DNA of 64,000 bases, from positions 452,537-516,536 of the forward strand of contig VZRZ01002686.1 in the NCBI GenBank assembly GCA_013398175.1. Direction: 5' to 3'. Source of the stretch: Climacteris rufus (lineage: Eukaryota > Chordata > Aves > Passeriformes > Climacteridae). Made by a program: the position numbers and the translations under genes. Below, one piece after another: positions 36,201 to 48,200 of the stretch. The notes under the pieces were generated by a model. The model ran no database searches, was not told the origin of the DNA, and saw only the letters and a list, made by a program, of their open reading frames with translations. Position 1 is the first letter of the stretch; every line of letters begins with the position of its first letter.

Positions 36201-39200
36201 TGTGTGTGTATGCACAATGACCAAATCATAACAACACCATTTCAAAAACCTTTATAACCCTCTGAATTTTCCTCTTATGGGCTTTTTTTCTCTTTTTTTA
36301 TGATATCTTAAAATTTTGTAAGTGACTACCAACAACATTTTGTCATCAACTGATATCATTCATAAAACAAACTCACAAACCTTGCAGGCAAATCTGTGTC
36401 TTTCCTGTATGTCTGAGTACAGGATAGGAAGGTGTAGCTGGCCCAGTATCCCTGGGCTCCTCTGCATTTATGGTGGGGGAATCTCACTGCCCTGCTGCCC
36501 TGGCTGTACCCCCTCAGGATCTGGAGGTTGGCTAGATCTCTCAGAGCTCCACCTGGAATTTCATGGTGGAGGCAGTGTAGATGCCAGCCAAGTGGCTCAC
36601 TGTGATCCCAGCATGGGTTCTTGCTCTCCCCAGTGCCTTTGGGAGGGAGGACATTAACATATCTCTGCTCTGGGCTACTGAGAAGGTGGTTTGCAATGAG
36701 ACCTGGGCAACTCCTGTCCCTTTATCTCTCAGGGTTGAGCAGGGAACCGTATGGCTACTTCTACGGAAGGTATATTTGAGGGGAATCATGCCCCACTAAT
36801 TTGCTGGCTAAACACTTGTGCCACTGGCACCATGACACAGAACTCTTTCATAAGCAGCTTCTCAGTGGTTAGATCTTGGTGTTCCCTGTGGAACGAGCTA
36901 CCAGTCAGGGCTTCTGCTGCTCTTGACTGGTAACAGGCCAGTATGTCATCCTTGTAATCAATTGAAATATTTTCATCAAAGCCTTATCAGTGCAGCGATA
37001 AGCACGGAGTGCAGTGACTGATTGGACCTTGGATGGGCAGAGGGCTGGCTGAACATGCAAAACGTACAGCACTGTGTTTTAGGCACAATTGTGTGTGGTT
37101 TGTCACCTCTGTAGCACATGAGGAACACACTTAGTGGGAACAAAGCTAATAAAGGGGATGAGGCGCAGGTCTAGCTTTTTATTCTTCAACAGAGCAGGTC
37201 TGTGTATGAACCGGACGGCCCAGGAGGACAGCATTGCAGGGACTCTGTGGTAGAATAAAGCTTTGGGGAGGGATGAGCTGGAGTGCTGTCAGTGCAGACT
37301 GGTCTGGGAGCAGGGAAGTGACCCGCTGTCCCTTCACTCCTGCTGCAGAGTGGTCGGTCTGTAATTGTACGTGTGCCTGCTCCTGGGGCTTCCCGCCTCG
37401 AGGAGCGCTAGGAAATTAAGATGAAAGCTTATTTTCTGCCTTATTCATAATAAATGCAAAATTCTTCCCTAAAGCGCTTGGCATGACTAATGTGCCACAT
37501 ATTCTTGCTCTCCCAGAGCAGCAGGCGAGTGTTGCTGCCAGCCGGGTGCTCGCAGCACACCTTGGGCCACGTGCTGCCCAGCGGTGTCGGGAGCCAAGAG
37601 CCGGCGCGGGGCTCTGCGCAGACAGCACGAGCTGCAGTCTTTTGCCTCGGGGCACTTTCAGTATGGCTTTGCTGTTACACTGCTTGATTTTCACAGAGAT
37701 GCTTTGAAACCGTGTGAAACGTGTTTGTGTTGTTGTTCTGCTGCACTTTCCCCTTTAGAGCAATTACTGGCGGCCGTCTGCGAGGGAGCCGCCGTGCTGC
37801 ACCGCGCGCCGCGTGCCCTGTGCTCGGAGCACTCACAGCTTCTGTGGGATCTGAGGCCCATCTCCATCACTCAGCACTGAGGTTCCTTTGTAATCCTATG
37901 CAGACCCCGGCCCCGCTGTGGCCACGGGGGTGGCAGAGGTCCAGGTGCGGTGCTGAGGCACTGGGCAAACGCTCTACAAACGAGGAATCCATTTGCAAAC
38001 CTCTTCGTACCTGTCGGTTTCAGGGAGAGTCATGTCTCTTCCACACCAGGGTGTTCTGGGCTCCAGCCATCCCCCCCCAGCACAGAGGGCTGCCTGTCTG
38101 TGCAATTGGTGGCACAGCAGCAGAAAATTATGCTGCGGAGAGGATGAGCTCTTGGTTTTGGCAGCAGAGGATCATCTGCCTGTTTTGGATAAGGAGGAGG
38201 AACAGCAGCCTTGGCACAGGCCAGCCCTGCTCCGCCAATGGAGCCCTGGCTCCCCTGGCTGCAGCACGGACAGATGGCCGTGATGGGGGCTGGCCACGGG
38301 GAGAGGGGGCCCACAGGCCCATCGGTCACAGCCTCACGTGTTACATGGGCTGATTTCAAATGTGCACCACTGGGAAGTTTCCATCTCAGATGCCGTGGTT
38401 TATAAAAAGCACGTAAGTCTGCGGTGGCTGGCAGGTACAGTTTGATTGCACCTGTTCAGTGGCGGATATGTGTTACTAAAATTCCCCCAAAAGTTCTCAG
38501 TGAAATTCATGCGGCAGTGGCGGTCACTAGACCATAAAGGATGGCAAGCCCAATCAAGCAGATTGGGTTTCACACCGAAATTGCCCAGTGCCACATTTTA
38601 AAAGCACAGTAACTCCATCCTGGTCAGAGCTGGGGAGGACAATTAGGTGCATAAAGGTCATCAGCCAACACATCTCTGTTAACCTCAGTTTTATGGTCCT
38701 GGCTTTATTCTGCTTTGGTAAGTCCCAAACATTCATGTTCTTGTTTGTTTTCCAAATGGCTGTCACAGCAGCAGGAGCAAACTCGTTTTGTGAACCATCT
38801 TGGTGATACAAATCAGGAGGAGACTGAAATAGGCATTTCTTGCACTGAACAGAAAGTTCAAAGATCTTCTGTAGGTCTCCCTAGTTGGGTGGAGAAGGAA
38901 TTGGCACATGGACATGTAGACAGCCTTGATGTCTGATGGGCTGGAAAAAGCTGTCTACCCCTATACTTTCAGCTTCTCCACTGGCCAGATGCCCCAAAAG
39001 CCCTTCTCTGGGTGGGCTGCACATCACAGATGGGAGCTGCAGTAGGTCCATGCCAGCGCTCCGCATTAAGGTCCCTCTGGAGCCGGAGCAGCGGGCGTTG
39101 CAGCATGTGCTCTCTGTGGGCCCGGCGTGGGGGCCAGGCCTGGCACTGCTGCCCCATGTTCTTGGCGTGACCCACAAGTCCGTGAGCAGCAGCCACTCAC

Positions 39201-42200
39201 TTCTCCTCCTGCCTGTCCACAAGCCCACAAACACTTCTGTCTCGTTTGCCTGCTGCATCAGCAGAATGCACCGTTGTTTCCCTGTGTTGCTGAGAGTATA
39301 TAAATGCTGCCGAAGTGTTTTTATCTTCAAACAGTAGCCTGGGGAAGGACTTGCTGACCATTACTGTCAGCAGGGATGGAGCCTTGAGTTTTGCTTGAGG
39401 TCAGCATGGAATTAAGGTTAATAAGCAAAAGTTCTGCATTTTTCAGGATCTGCTTGAGTCATGACCTTCTATATTCCCTGTTTCTCAACAGGGCAGTTAG
39501 TTATGGTTAGCATTGCATGTGTGTGTGTGCAGGGAGGGAACCATTGGGCAGATCCTGGCCCCAGGATGGCTCAGGTCACCTGCAGGACCCAGATTACAAG
39601 GACTTTGAAGGGTTTTCAAGGTCTTTATGTTTTAAACTCTGTCTGAAACTGGCTCTGTGTTGTAGAGGTTAAATATAGAAGTAATGCTGGTGGGTGAGAG
39701 CTGAGTGCTGGCTGGTACCCACCTCTCTGGTGAATTTTCAAAAGCTTCTGTCTTTTGTCTTCTTTTGCATGCTCCATCTGGAAGGAGGTCCTGTGTGTTT
39801 CACTTTGCAGGTCATCCTGCTGCTGCAATAAGATGATGTTTATTGCAAATAGCTGATGTTCACATTTTAATGTGTTGGGGTTTTTTTTCAAACAGCCTTC
39901 ATTGTGTGGTTGAAATATTAAAATAATTGATATGCTGATAAAACACTTCTAAAAGCTCATAATACTCAAATACTGAGATTTGATTGCTGTATTCAAATAA
40001 GACCTGAAGTCCTGCTCTCCCACAGTTTTATATATATTCATGAACAATGATTTAGACCTTGTCATGGCTCTCCATGTCATTATTTCATATGAAATGGAAA
40101 AAAAAAAATTGTGTCCGTTTAAAACATTTTGCTCTTGAGTTTTGCCTTGGCAGAAACAAAATGTAAAATAATGCAGCCGTGGAGGGGTAGGTCAAATTGC
40201 CGTACATATTAAAAGAGGAGCTTTTGATCAGCTCCTTTGAGGGTCTGGTATAACTCCATTTATCTGAAGATCTCAGGGGACATCCCAAACCCCCAGATAA
40301 CTGGGGGCTTAGTTAATCAGGGCAGCCAGCTGTCCAGCTTTTCGCCAGGGTAGGGTTCAAGCTCACAGCCCGTCCTCTGCAGCCAGGCAGGCTGCAGCAG
40401 CGGATTTGTGTGCTTCCCTGCAGCACTCCAGTCCTGGGGCTTCTCTAGGAAAGCCAGCCAGGCACTTGGGGCTCCCTCCCGGCCCTGCTCAGAGGTGGGG
40501 GGTTGCTGATCCATGGGATGTGTTTTTCAACCAGTAGTTGGTGTGGCACTTGATCTAAAATCTGCTTAGTGTTGGGGGCACCTTTGGGCTCTGCCCAAAA
40601 CTTGCAGAAGAGCTGTGACACAAAGTTGAGGTTAAAAAGGCTCGTTGTAAGGTTCTAGTGTCTGTAAGTCAGTGGCATTTCGTGGTTGGCTGTTGGGCTG
40701 AAGGCACAGCACGTTTTTGTGGTGCAGCTCTGACAGAAGTATTGCTCCGGGGATTATCAGGACAGACACGTTCTTACAGGGCGGTAAATAGGGGACCTCG
40801 TGATGCCCTTTTTTAAAGGATGGAGGTGTTTTTCAGAGGGTTTTTTTACAGCTTGTTCATGATGCCTCCACATTAAAATTCCTAAACTTCAGTAAAATTT
40901 TAGTTGATTTTTCTTTTTTTAATGAATCCCAACTGTTCTCCCCAGTCTGCATGTATACTGAGACAGAGATAATATGGAGTTTCATTTCATTTTCCTGCAG
41001 TCACTTAATTCTTTTTTGACTGAGCTGTAAGTAAAAACAAGCAGGGGCAGCTCACTCGCTGCCCGTATGGCAGGAGCTGCTGTGCTCCTGCTGCTCGGGG
41101 CAGCCCGGGCGGGACGCAGGGAGCACGCCGGGCCGAGGTGGCTGTCCAGGGGGGCTGGGGATATCTGCACCCACTGCTTTTGGCTTTTCAATGTGCTCAG
41201 CCGGGATCTTCCTCGCGTGCTTCCAAAGCCGCCGGTGGATCTGCAGGGCTCTCCAGATCTCGGAGTCAGCGCGGCACAGCGTGTTCATCCTCAGCTGCCT
41301 CTCCTGTAGCTGCTGCCCAGCTGTTTGTCCGAGGGGTTTTTCCCCTTCTTTTGTGTGGTGACAGGCACCCTCCATCTATCTCATCCCTAGGATTTTACCG
41401 GGTGCAAAGCAAACCTGGGCAGCGTCTCCTGCCTGTGTTTCCGTGCAGCGTTTCCCCCGGGCTGTGCGATGTGCGGGGCCGTTCGTTACCCAGCGGGGCC
41501 TTCTCAGGCAGAGCGTGAAAAGCCTTGCCCGTCCCCCCGCCCGCTCCGCAGCCCCGGCCGGGGCCGGGCGATGAATCGAGCGCTGCCGGCCGGCCCGCAG
41601 GCTCAGGTGGCCGCCAGCCCCCGGTGTCGCGGGGCCCTTTCAGCGATTTGTCACGGCCGGGCCCGCTCCCGCTGCGCCAGCACGTGCCGGCTCCGTGGCG
41701 GAGGGGCTGCTGCCAGACGGGCGCGCTGCCCCCGCTTCTCCCGTTGTCCCCGCTGCTCCCGCTTCTCCCGCAGCCCCCGCTTCTCCCGCTGTCCCCGCAG
41801 CCCCCGCTGTCCCCGCTTCTCCCGTTGTCCCTGCAGCCCCCGGCCCGCGCCCGCCCGGCCCTGGCAACAGCCGCGCGCCGAGGAATCGGCATCCCCATAA
41901 TGAGGAGTGAATGGCATCCGTCAGTCCCTTTAGAATTGGGCCCGGGCGTGTGCCTGCTCTGCGAGGAAGTTTGGCAGCCTATTCATTAACAAGAGTCATC
42001 AGGAGTTCAGCCCATAATGGGGAGGCAGCCCCGCGCGCCGCGGGCTGGCGCTGTCAGGAATGCGTTCTCCCGGGCTTCGGGAAGAGAGGAAAACTGAGCA
42101 AATAACGCTGTCAGCAGGTGCAAACGCTGAAATGCTGGCTATTGATTTTCTTTCTTCAGGCTTCCACGGGAAGTTTATAAGAAGATTTATCACGTATCAA

Positions 42201-45200
42201 TCGTCTTCTGCAAGCGTTAAAAGCAAAATTCTTCCTTTCTTTCTCTTTCCTTTGTTGCCACCACGCCTGCAGGAACTCGCGTGCAGTGAAGACGTGCTTT
42301 GCTTATTCCCCTCGAGGTCGACACTAGACCATCGTCTCCTGGCTTTAAGCACTGCTTTACTCTGATTTTTTTTTTTTAATAGTGTTTCAGAGTGGTTTTG
42401 TTAATGTACTGCAAGTCACAAATGGCACTTCAATATTAATTAGTAATGCTTTTCAATTCTAAATACCCTCACCTGCATTCTGTTGTCACTGGTGTTATTC
42501 TCCTGCTCCTAATTTCTAAATTCAGCTTGGCCTTTGCTCCCACCGAACAGCCTTGCGGAGCTCGAGTGCATTTCCCCGTAACAGAAACACAATGAGGCGC
42601 TGAAAACTTTTGTTTTCACTGAGGAAACGGAGAATGAGATGTCATCCTGGCTCCTGCGAGCCCTAATTCATAAAGTCATACGTGAGGCTCTCCAACCCAT
42701 TGTAGATTTGTCCCAGGCGTTATCCTGTTATTGGAAGTGTATGATTCACCTTCTGAGCAGACAGAAGCTGCACACAAAAGGGGAAGATTTGCTTTCTCTG
42801 CTGTGAAAGGCTGCCGCAAGCAGGGGTCCTATTAAGACAGCTGGAAAGTTGCTTCAGCTTGTTACGCTTGTAAGTTTTATTGGTGACTGGTTTTTGATTA
42901 CACATTTGAATGCTGTGTGTTCCAGGTTGCCGAGTTTTAATTAAAAGGCAATAGTCTCGATGTTAGCTCGCTTTGTTGTCTGCATTATTCAGGCCATAAT
43001 GCATGCAAGTTGTGGGCTGGGTTTGTCCACTGTGCATCATTTATTTGGGATACATAAGGTTGCACCTTCTAGCACCTGCCCTAAATATAACCGTCACGCT
43101 TTTGGAATCGTGTTCATTGTGGTTAACTTCTTTTAAGAAACCCAGTGATCAGATGAATTTGGGGGCGTTGTACCTCTCTGTCTTGTAGCTTGTTTCTCCA
43201 ATCTAGTTACTTTTCTGGTCATTGGAACGGGAATGTTGTGTGCCAGGAGCTTCCTGTATTGCCACAGCCTGTCTGTGACAGTGGGTTTTGGGTTTAAAAG
43301 CTGCGGTCTGGGGGTTTGCTCCTGCCCTCAGCAGCTCCTGGGTGTCATCTCCTCAGTCAGGAAGCTCAGAGGTCCTGAATTTCCAGCCCTGACTGTGTCC
43401 CCTCCTTGTTGCTCCCATTCAGAACCATTGGGCAGTTCTGGTCCAGTTCCCTGCCCGTTCCAGCGCGGTCAGTGCGGATGTGGGGCTGAGGGCTGGTGCT
43501 TGGGAATGCCCCGAGTTCTGCACACACATTTCCTTAACAGGGTGTCGCAGCTACGAGGAGAGAGCTCTGTACCTCGAAGCCATCATCCAGAACCACAAAG
43601 AAGTGATGACGTTTGAGGATTTTGCCGCTCAGGTCTTTTCTCCCTCTCCCAGCTACTCCCTCGGTGGAACTGGTGAGTCTCTGCACGTTATTCTTCTCCA
43701 TAGCCCCAAGAAGCACTTGAGCAGCAGATGTACACCTGTTTTTTGTAGATAAATGCTTGCAAATTTAAGAAGACTATTCTTCCCCTGAATCAACTAATGA
43801 ATATCAAAAGGAATGATGACATTCATTTTAATTTGTTTTGCATCAGAGCTATTCAGTCTGCTCCTTTCTTCAGCTATCCTGTTAACCCCCAACTCCAGCG
43901 AGGTTAATGAACTTTCTCGCAGTGATGGGCTCCGGCTCATTCAGGACTCCGGGTTCTTGCTGAGCTGGGAATATGCTGTTCAAAAGCGAGGCCTGAATCG
44001 GGGCTCACTTATCAAAAATAGTTCCTCGCAGGGGAAGCTGCTGCTAATGCTAAATGGGGATTATGCTGCTGAGCTACCGGGGTCAGGGATTAATGCACAA
44101 GAAACACAGGAACGGGGTGCTGTTAGGGAATCACAGCAGCGTGTGGGATGCGGGCGCTTCCCTTCAATGCAGGCGAGCACATTGCAGGCTGCCCTGCAGC
44201 ACCTGGCCTGGAGCCTCTCCAGGGTTTTGTAATGGGTGTGTGGGCATATCTGTGTGTGTGTGTGTGTGTGCACATCAATGCTCATCAGTCACCGGCCCTA
44301 CTGAGAGGTGACAGCGCTGTGCCGAACTCGGGGAATTTATTCCTCATGTGCCTTGTGGAGGGTTAGGTTAGTGTGCACTCACAATCACTGCCCGGCTGCT
44401 TGGACTGAATTTAAGTGAACCTCTCCTGAAAGGGAGCATTGGCTCTGAAATGCAGATTTCTAGTGCCCTCAAAATATATTTTTTTCAGCATCCAGAAAGT
44501 GTCTGGTCACCCTGTGCTGTACTCTCTAAAAAAGATTCCTTAATCCGTCGCTGACGCTCACAGAGTGACACTGGCACTTTCTAATCGTTCCCTGCTTCTC
44601 CTTTGGATTGTTGAATAGATTATTTCCAACCTGTATAAATGTTGCAGGACATCTGCTCTATTTGTCTTTAGCCCGACTTGTTAGCAGGTATCTTCCATCT
44701 AAACCGAAACACTGAAGGAAGAAATTAAATTTGCTAAAATAAATCACTTAGGAATAAAACCAGCCGCGCAGCATTGTCTGGCGTTGCTGGCTCCGATCCT
44801 GGCGCACTCGGAGCTTTGTGAGGAGATAAGAGGCCTGTGCTGGCCGGGCAGTGGTGGCCAGGAGCAGCAGGCAGAAGGCTTTGGAGATAAGCGCTGGCAG
44901 GAGGGGAGGAAGCCGGGGCCATTTACATAATCGCGCCTCTGCGTCCTGGAGAGGCGTCAGGGAACACGGGATGGATCTATTGATCTCTGCTGAACTGGAA
45001 TACTAAACAACGCTAGGAAAGCTTATAACTTAAAGCTTTGATTAATGTTTCCTACATTAAAAAGTAGAACAGCTGTGCATTAAATTCTTTTATACACTCT
45101 GCCAAAAGTCGGAGACAAAAAAATCGCCCATTTCAATAGGAGAGCAGCGCGTGCCCCGAGCTGGTTGTTAGCACTTGAATCGTTTATCTGTTGACATATC

Positions 45201-48200
45201 AGCAAATAGAAATGTAGATATATCGATCTGGTTTAAATGTTTTGCTCTGTGCATAGTTGTATTTCATTTTCACATTGTTCTTAGCACGTGGTGTTCTGTC
45301 AAATGTGGTTTGACAGGGCAGATCCCTCAGCAGCCCCACTTTCTGAAGGATACACTGTGTGCGCCAAAAAAATGTTTCACAGTAACTGATGTTTTCAGAA
45401 CATGGCTCAATCAAGAGTACCTGGGTGCAGTTTTATATTTTATTATTTTAATTGTTTTTAAGTGCAAAACCTGCCCCAGTCAGGTCCCGATTTTTTGGAC
45501 TTCTGAGCCTTAGAATTAATTTCCCACTCAGGAACTGGAGGCTGGCCATGACTTCTAGTGTCAGAATCTCTGCTTCAGAGAGTCTCCTTACATTACCTGC
45601 TGATTCTCCTGCATATTTAGGAATTGATGAGCAAGGGCAGTGTCAGCTGTGGCCATTGGGATGTGTTTCCCATCAGATGTCCCCCAGCAGTCAGCAGGTT
45701 CCCAGCATGCAGCCAGACCTGCTCCAGGCATAGATCCACCTGTCCTACACCTGCAGGAATTGCCTGTCTGCTACTTAGGAATACGGATGGCATTTTTCTC
45801 TTATGAAACAGAAAAAAAGGGAGTGAGGGAGCAGTAAATAAGAAAAAGCATTTTTCCCTGAAGGAGTGGTCAGGCACAGGCTGCCCAGGAAGGTGCTGCT
45901 GTCCCTGTATCTGGAAGTGTTCAGGAAGCATCAGGACATGATTTAGGGGTGAAGATGGTGGTGAAGATGGGCTGGCCACCAGACTTGTTGATCTCTTGAT
46001 GATTCTGTGGGATGCACGGAGCTGGCATGCACAGGTGACAAGCCAGCTGGTGCTGCTAACCCTCTCGAGCATAAACTGGTCAGGTAAATTTCAGATTAAT
46101 TCTCCTCTGATCTGATTCTTACGATGGCACTCTGGTGTGATCCTGAGTGTGCTGCTTATCAAAGTGAAGCTCCTTCTCAGTAGTTAACACAGAGTAAGGA
46201 GAAATCAGGACCATTAAATGAATCAAGCCTGGCTCTCGATGACGTGTTACTGGGGTATCGCTGACTATGATATAATGATTTGAACTGGATGTTTCTGTGT
46301 TTTCTGATGCTGCCCCTGGGGATGTGTCCCCAGACGTCCTGGGGATGTGGTTTCCTGTCCTGGCTTAGTCTCTCTGTCATCAGTCTTGCAGGTGCTGCTT
46401 TTTCTGCAGGAAAATTGTCCAGTTGATCTCCTTAGCTGTTTCCAGGAGCAGAGCCTTAAACTCCCTGTATGGTTCATAGATAGCCTCGATATCTTCAGCA
46501 CTGAAAGTGCAGCCTCGTAGGCAGAATGGCCATCCCTGAAGTCATTTAGGGGATGTGCAGATTAGGAACAAAAGCTGGGAATACGGCCCTTTGTTGTTAA
46601 ACTGGTGCATTACATGCTGTATTTTAATTAGGTTGGGTTTGAGAGGCAGCCCAGGAAATCCTCCATAATCCAACACTATTGAATTATTCTTATCCTTTCC
46701 CTCTGCAGATTTCTCTCCTTTTAGAGGATGGACTTTAAGCTGCTGTTCTTGCTCTCTCAGCCAAAAACAGAAACAGTTATTCAACAAAATACTTGTGTGT
46801 ACTTTAAAAAAAATGGTGAAACTGAAGTGGGCAGAGCAGTGCCTCGACTTCAGCTGCCTCTGTGGCTCATGAGGGTTCCTTGGGGCTTGGGGCTGTTTCC
46901 GTGTAAGATCAGCAGCCAGAAGTATGACGGTGTTAACCTTAGGAAGTGGAAGAGGTGGGATATTCCAGGATAACTCTCCCGTCGTAGCTTTCCCACCACA
47001 AGGATTCTGTCCGAGGGGTTTGTACTCTCCGGGGCAGGTTCCTGCTTTCCAGGGAACCCCCGAGCTCAGCGCTGCCGCCGGCGCCTCGAGGGTTAATGGG
47101 AACGGGCACACTTGACTGCTGAGAGGACTGATCTAATCACTGCCATATCCAAGTGCATCTGTTCACCATGAGGTCATTCTTGTGCATGCTAATGACTTGG
47201 AAAATAAAGCACAATGCTCAACGTTATCAGGGAGGATATAGTGTAAATCTTGGCTTTTTTAGTTGCTAATGGATATTGTGGAATGGGCACGGAAAGCATC
47301 TCGGATTCTTGCGTTCCAGCTTAATGTTTTGAAAGCTTCGTTTTCAGTGGAGCATCAGAAAAACTGTGCTGGAAAACTCGGACATGTGGTATCTGTTGAT
47401 AAATGGATTCTTTAATGAATATTATGGCATTGCCCAGGAGCAACACTTGAGTTGAGGAACTATAGAGGTTTCAGCATTCCCGGGTTTTAAAGCCTCAGAA
47501 GCTGTGCCTGCTGATTTACATAAAACCGAGATTTTGCAGCCTTTTTGTTGCAAAGGTGACACATGCTTTTCTTTTGTCTCTGGACTTTTACATGCGTAAA
47601 GTTCTAGTAGAAAATATTTGAATGTACAGTGAACAAGATCTGGTTTATTTTAAACCACTTTTTGCTCATGGCTGAGCTTTATCTTTCGCACCTTAAAGCA
47701 AAAAGATTATTAGAATTGGACATAAAGATTTAAAAAATATTTTTGACAGAAACAAAACCAAACCCAGAGTAACTGTTGTTTTAAACGGGACTGATGCTCT
47801 TTGTAATGGTAACTGAGCCAAGGATTCTTTTTGCTTTGGTTTGTTTTTTCTGTGGTTTTTTACTTTTTTGGGTTTTTTGTCCTTTTGTCTTTTTACTTGA
47901 GGCTCTGTAGGGTGCTTTGTCAGATCTGTGTCCAGATTCTGTATATGTACAATATTTCTGCCTGTTTGGGGGGAATATTAAAAGCATGCACATCTGAAGC
48001 TGAGTAGCTGTGCCACGGTATCACAGCACACGCGCTGCGTGCCGAGGGTCGGGTTTGATCCTTGTGTCAGTGTTGCCTGAAATGGAACAATTTGTTTCTA
48101 ATATAGGGGACTTAGGAAACTCCCAGCTGGTTTCTCGTAGGACAGGGAACTGTTGCTAGCACAGAGCACCAGGAGGTCTGCTGGGCGTGGTGTCCAGCAG

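Larger units (their letters stand above)
17730..43550 (+). other. RALGAPA2 25.8-kb U12-type intron
   Basis: The intron runs from GTATCC at 17730 to GCAG at 43549-43550. It contains no exon I can support. It holds several CpG-rich and homeodomain-site-rich islands (22.74-23.24, 24.83-26.11, 28.29-28.53, 34.54-34.86, 41.04-43.06 kb), a 9-bp minisatellite (41731-41838), and two dispersed repeat pairs (30073/34897 and 32873/35891). Open frames in the GC-rich islands have no splice or family support. The remaining stretches look like unremarkable unique intron sequence. Confidence 0.85.

Noticed and set aside
41395..41989. Gly-, Pro- or Ala-rich open frames of up to 167 codons
   Set aside because: They are products of the 9-bp minisatellite and GC content, present on both strands.
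43673..43752. Read-through extension of exon n to a TAA at 43750
   Set aside because: The frame stays open 26 more codons past a strong GTGAGT donor, but the Asp-stop exon at 50571 gives the expected family C-terminus. An intron-retention isoform is possible but unsupported.
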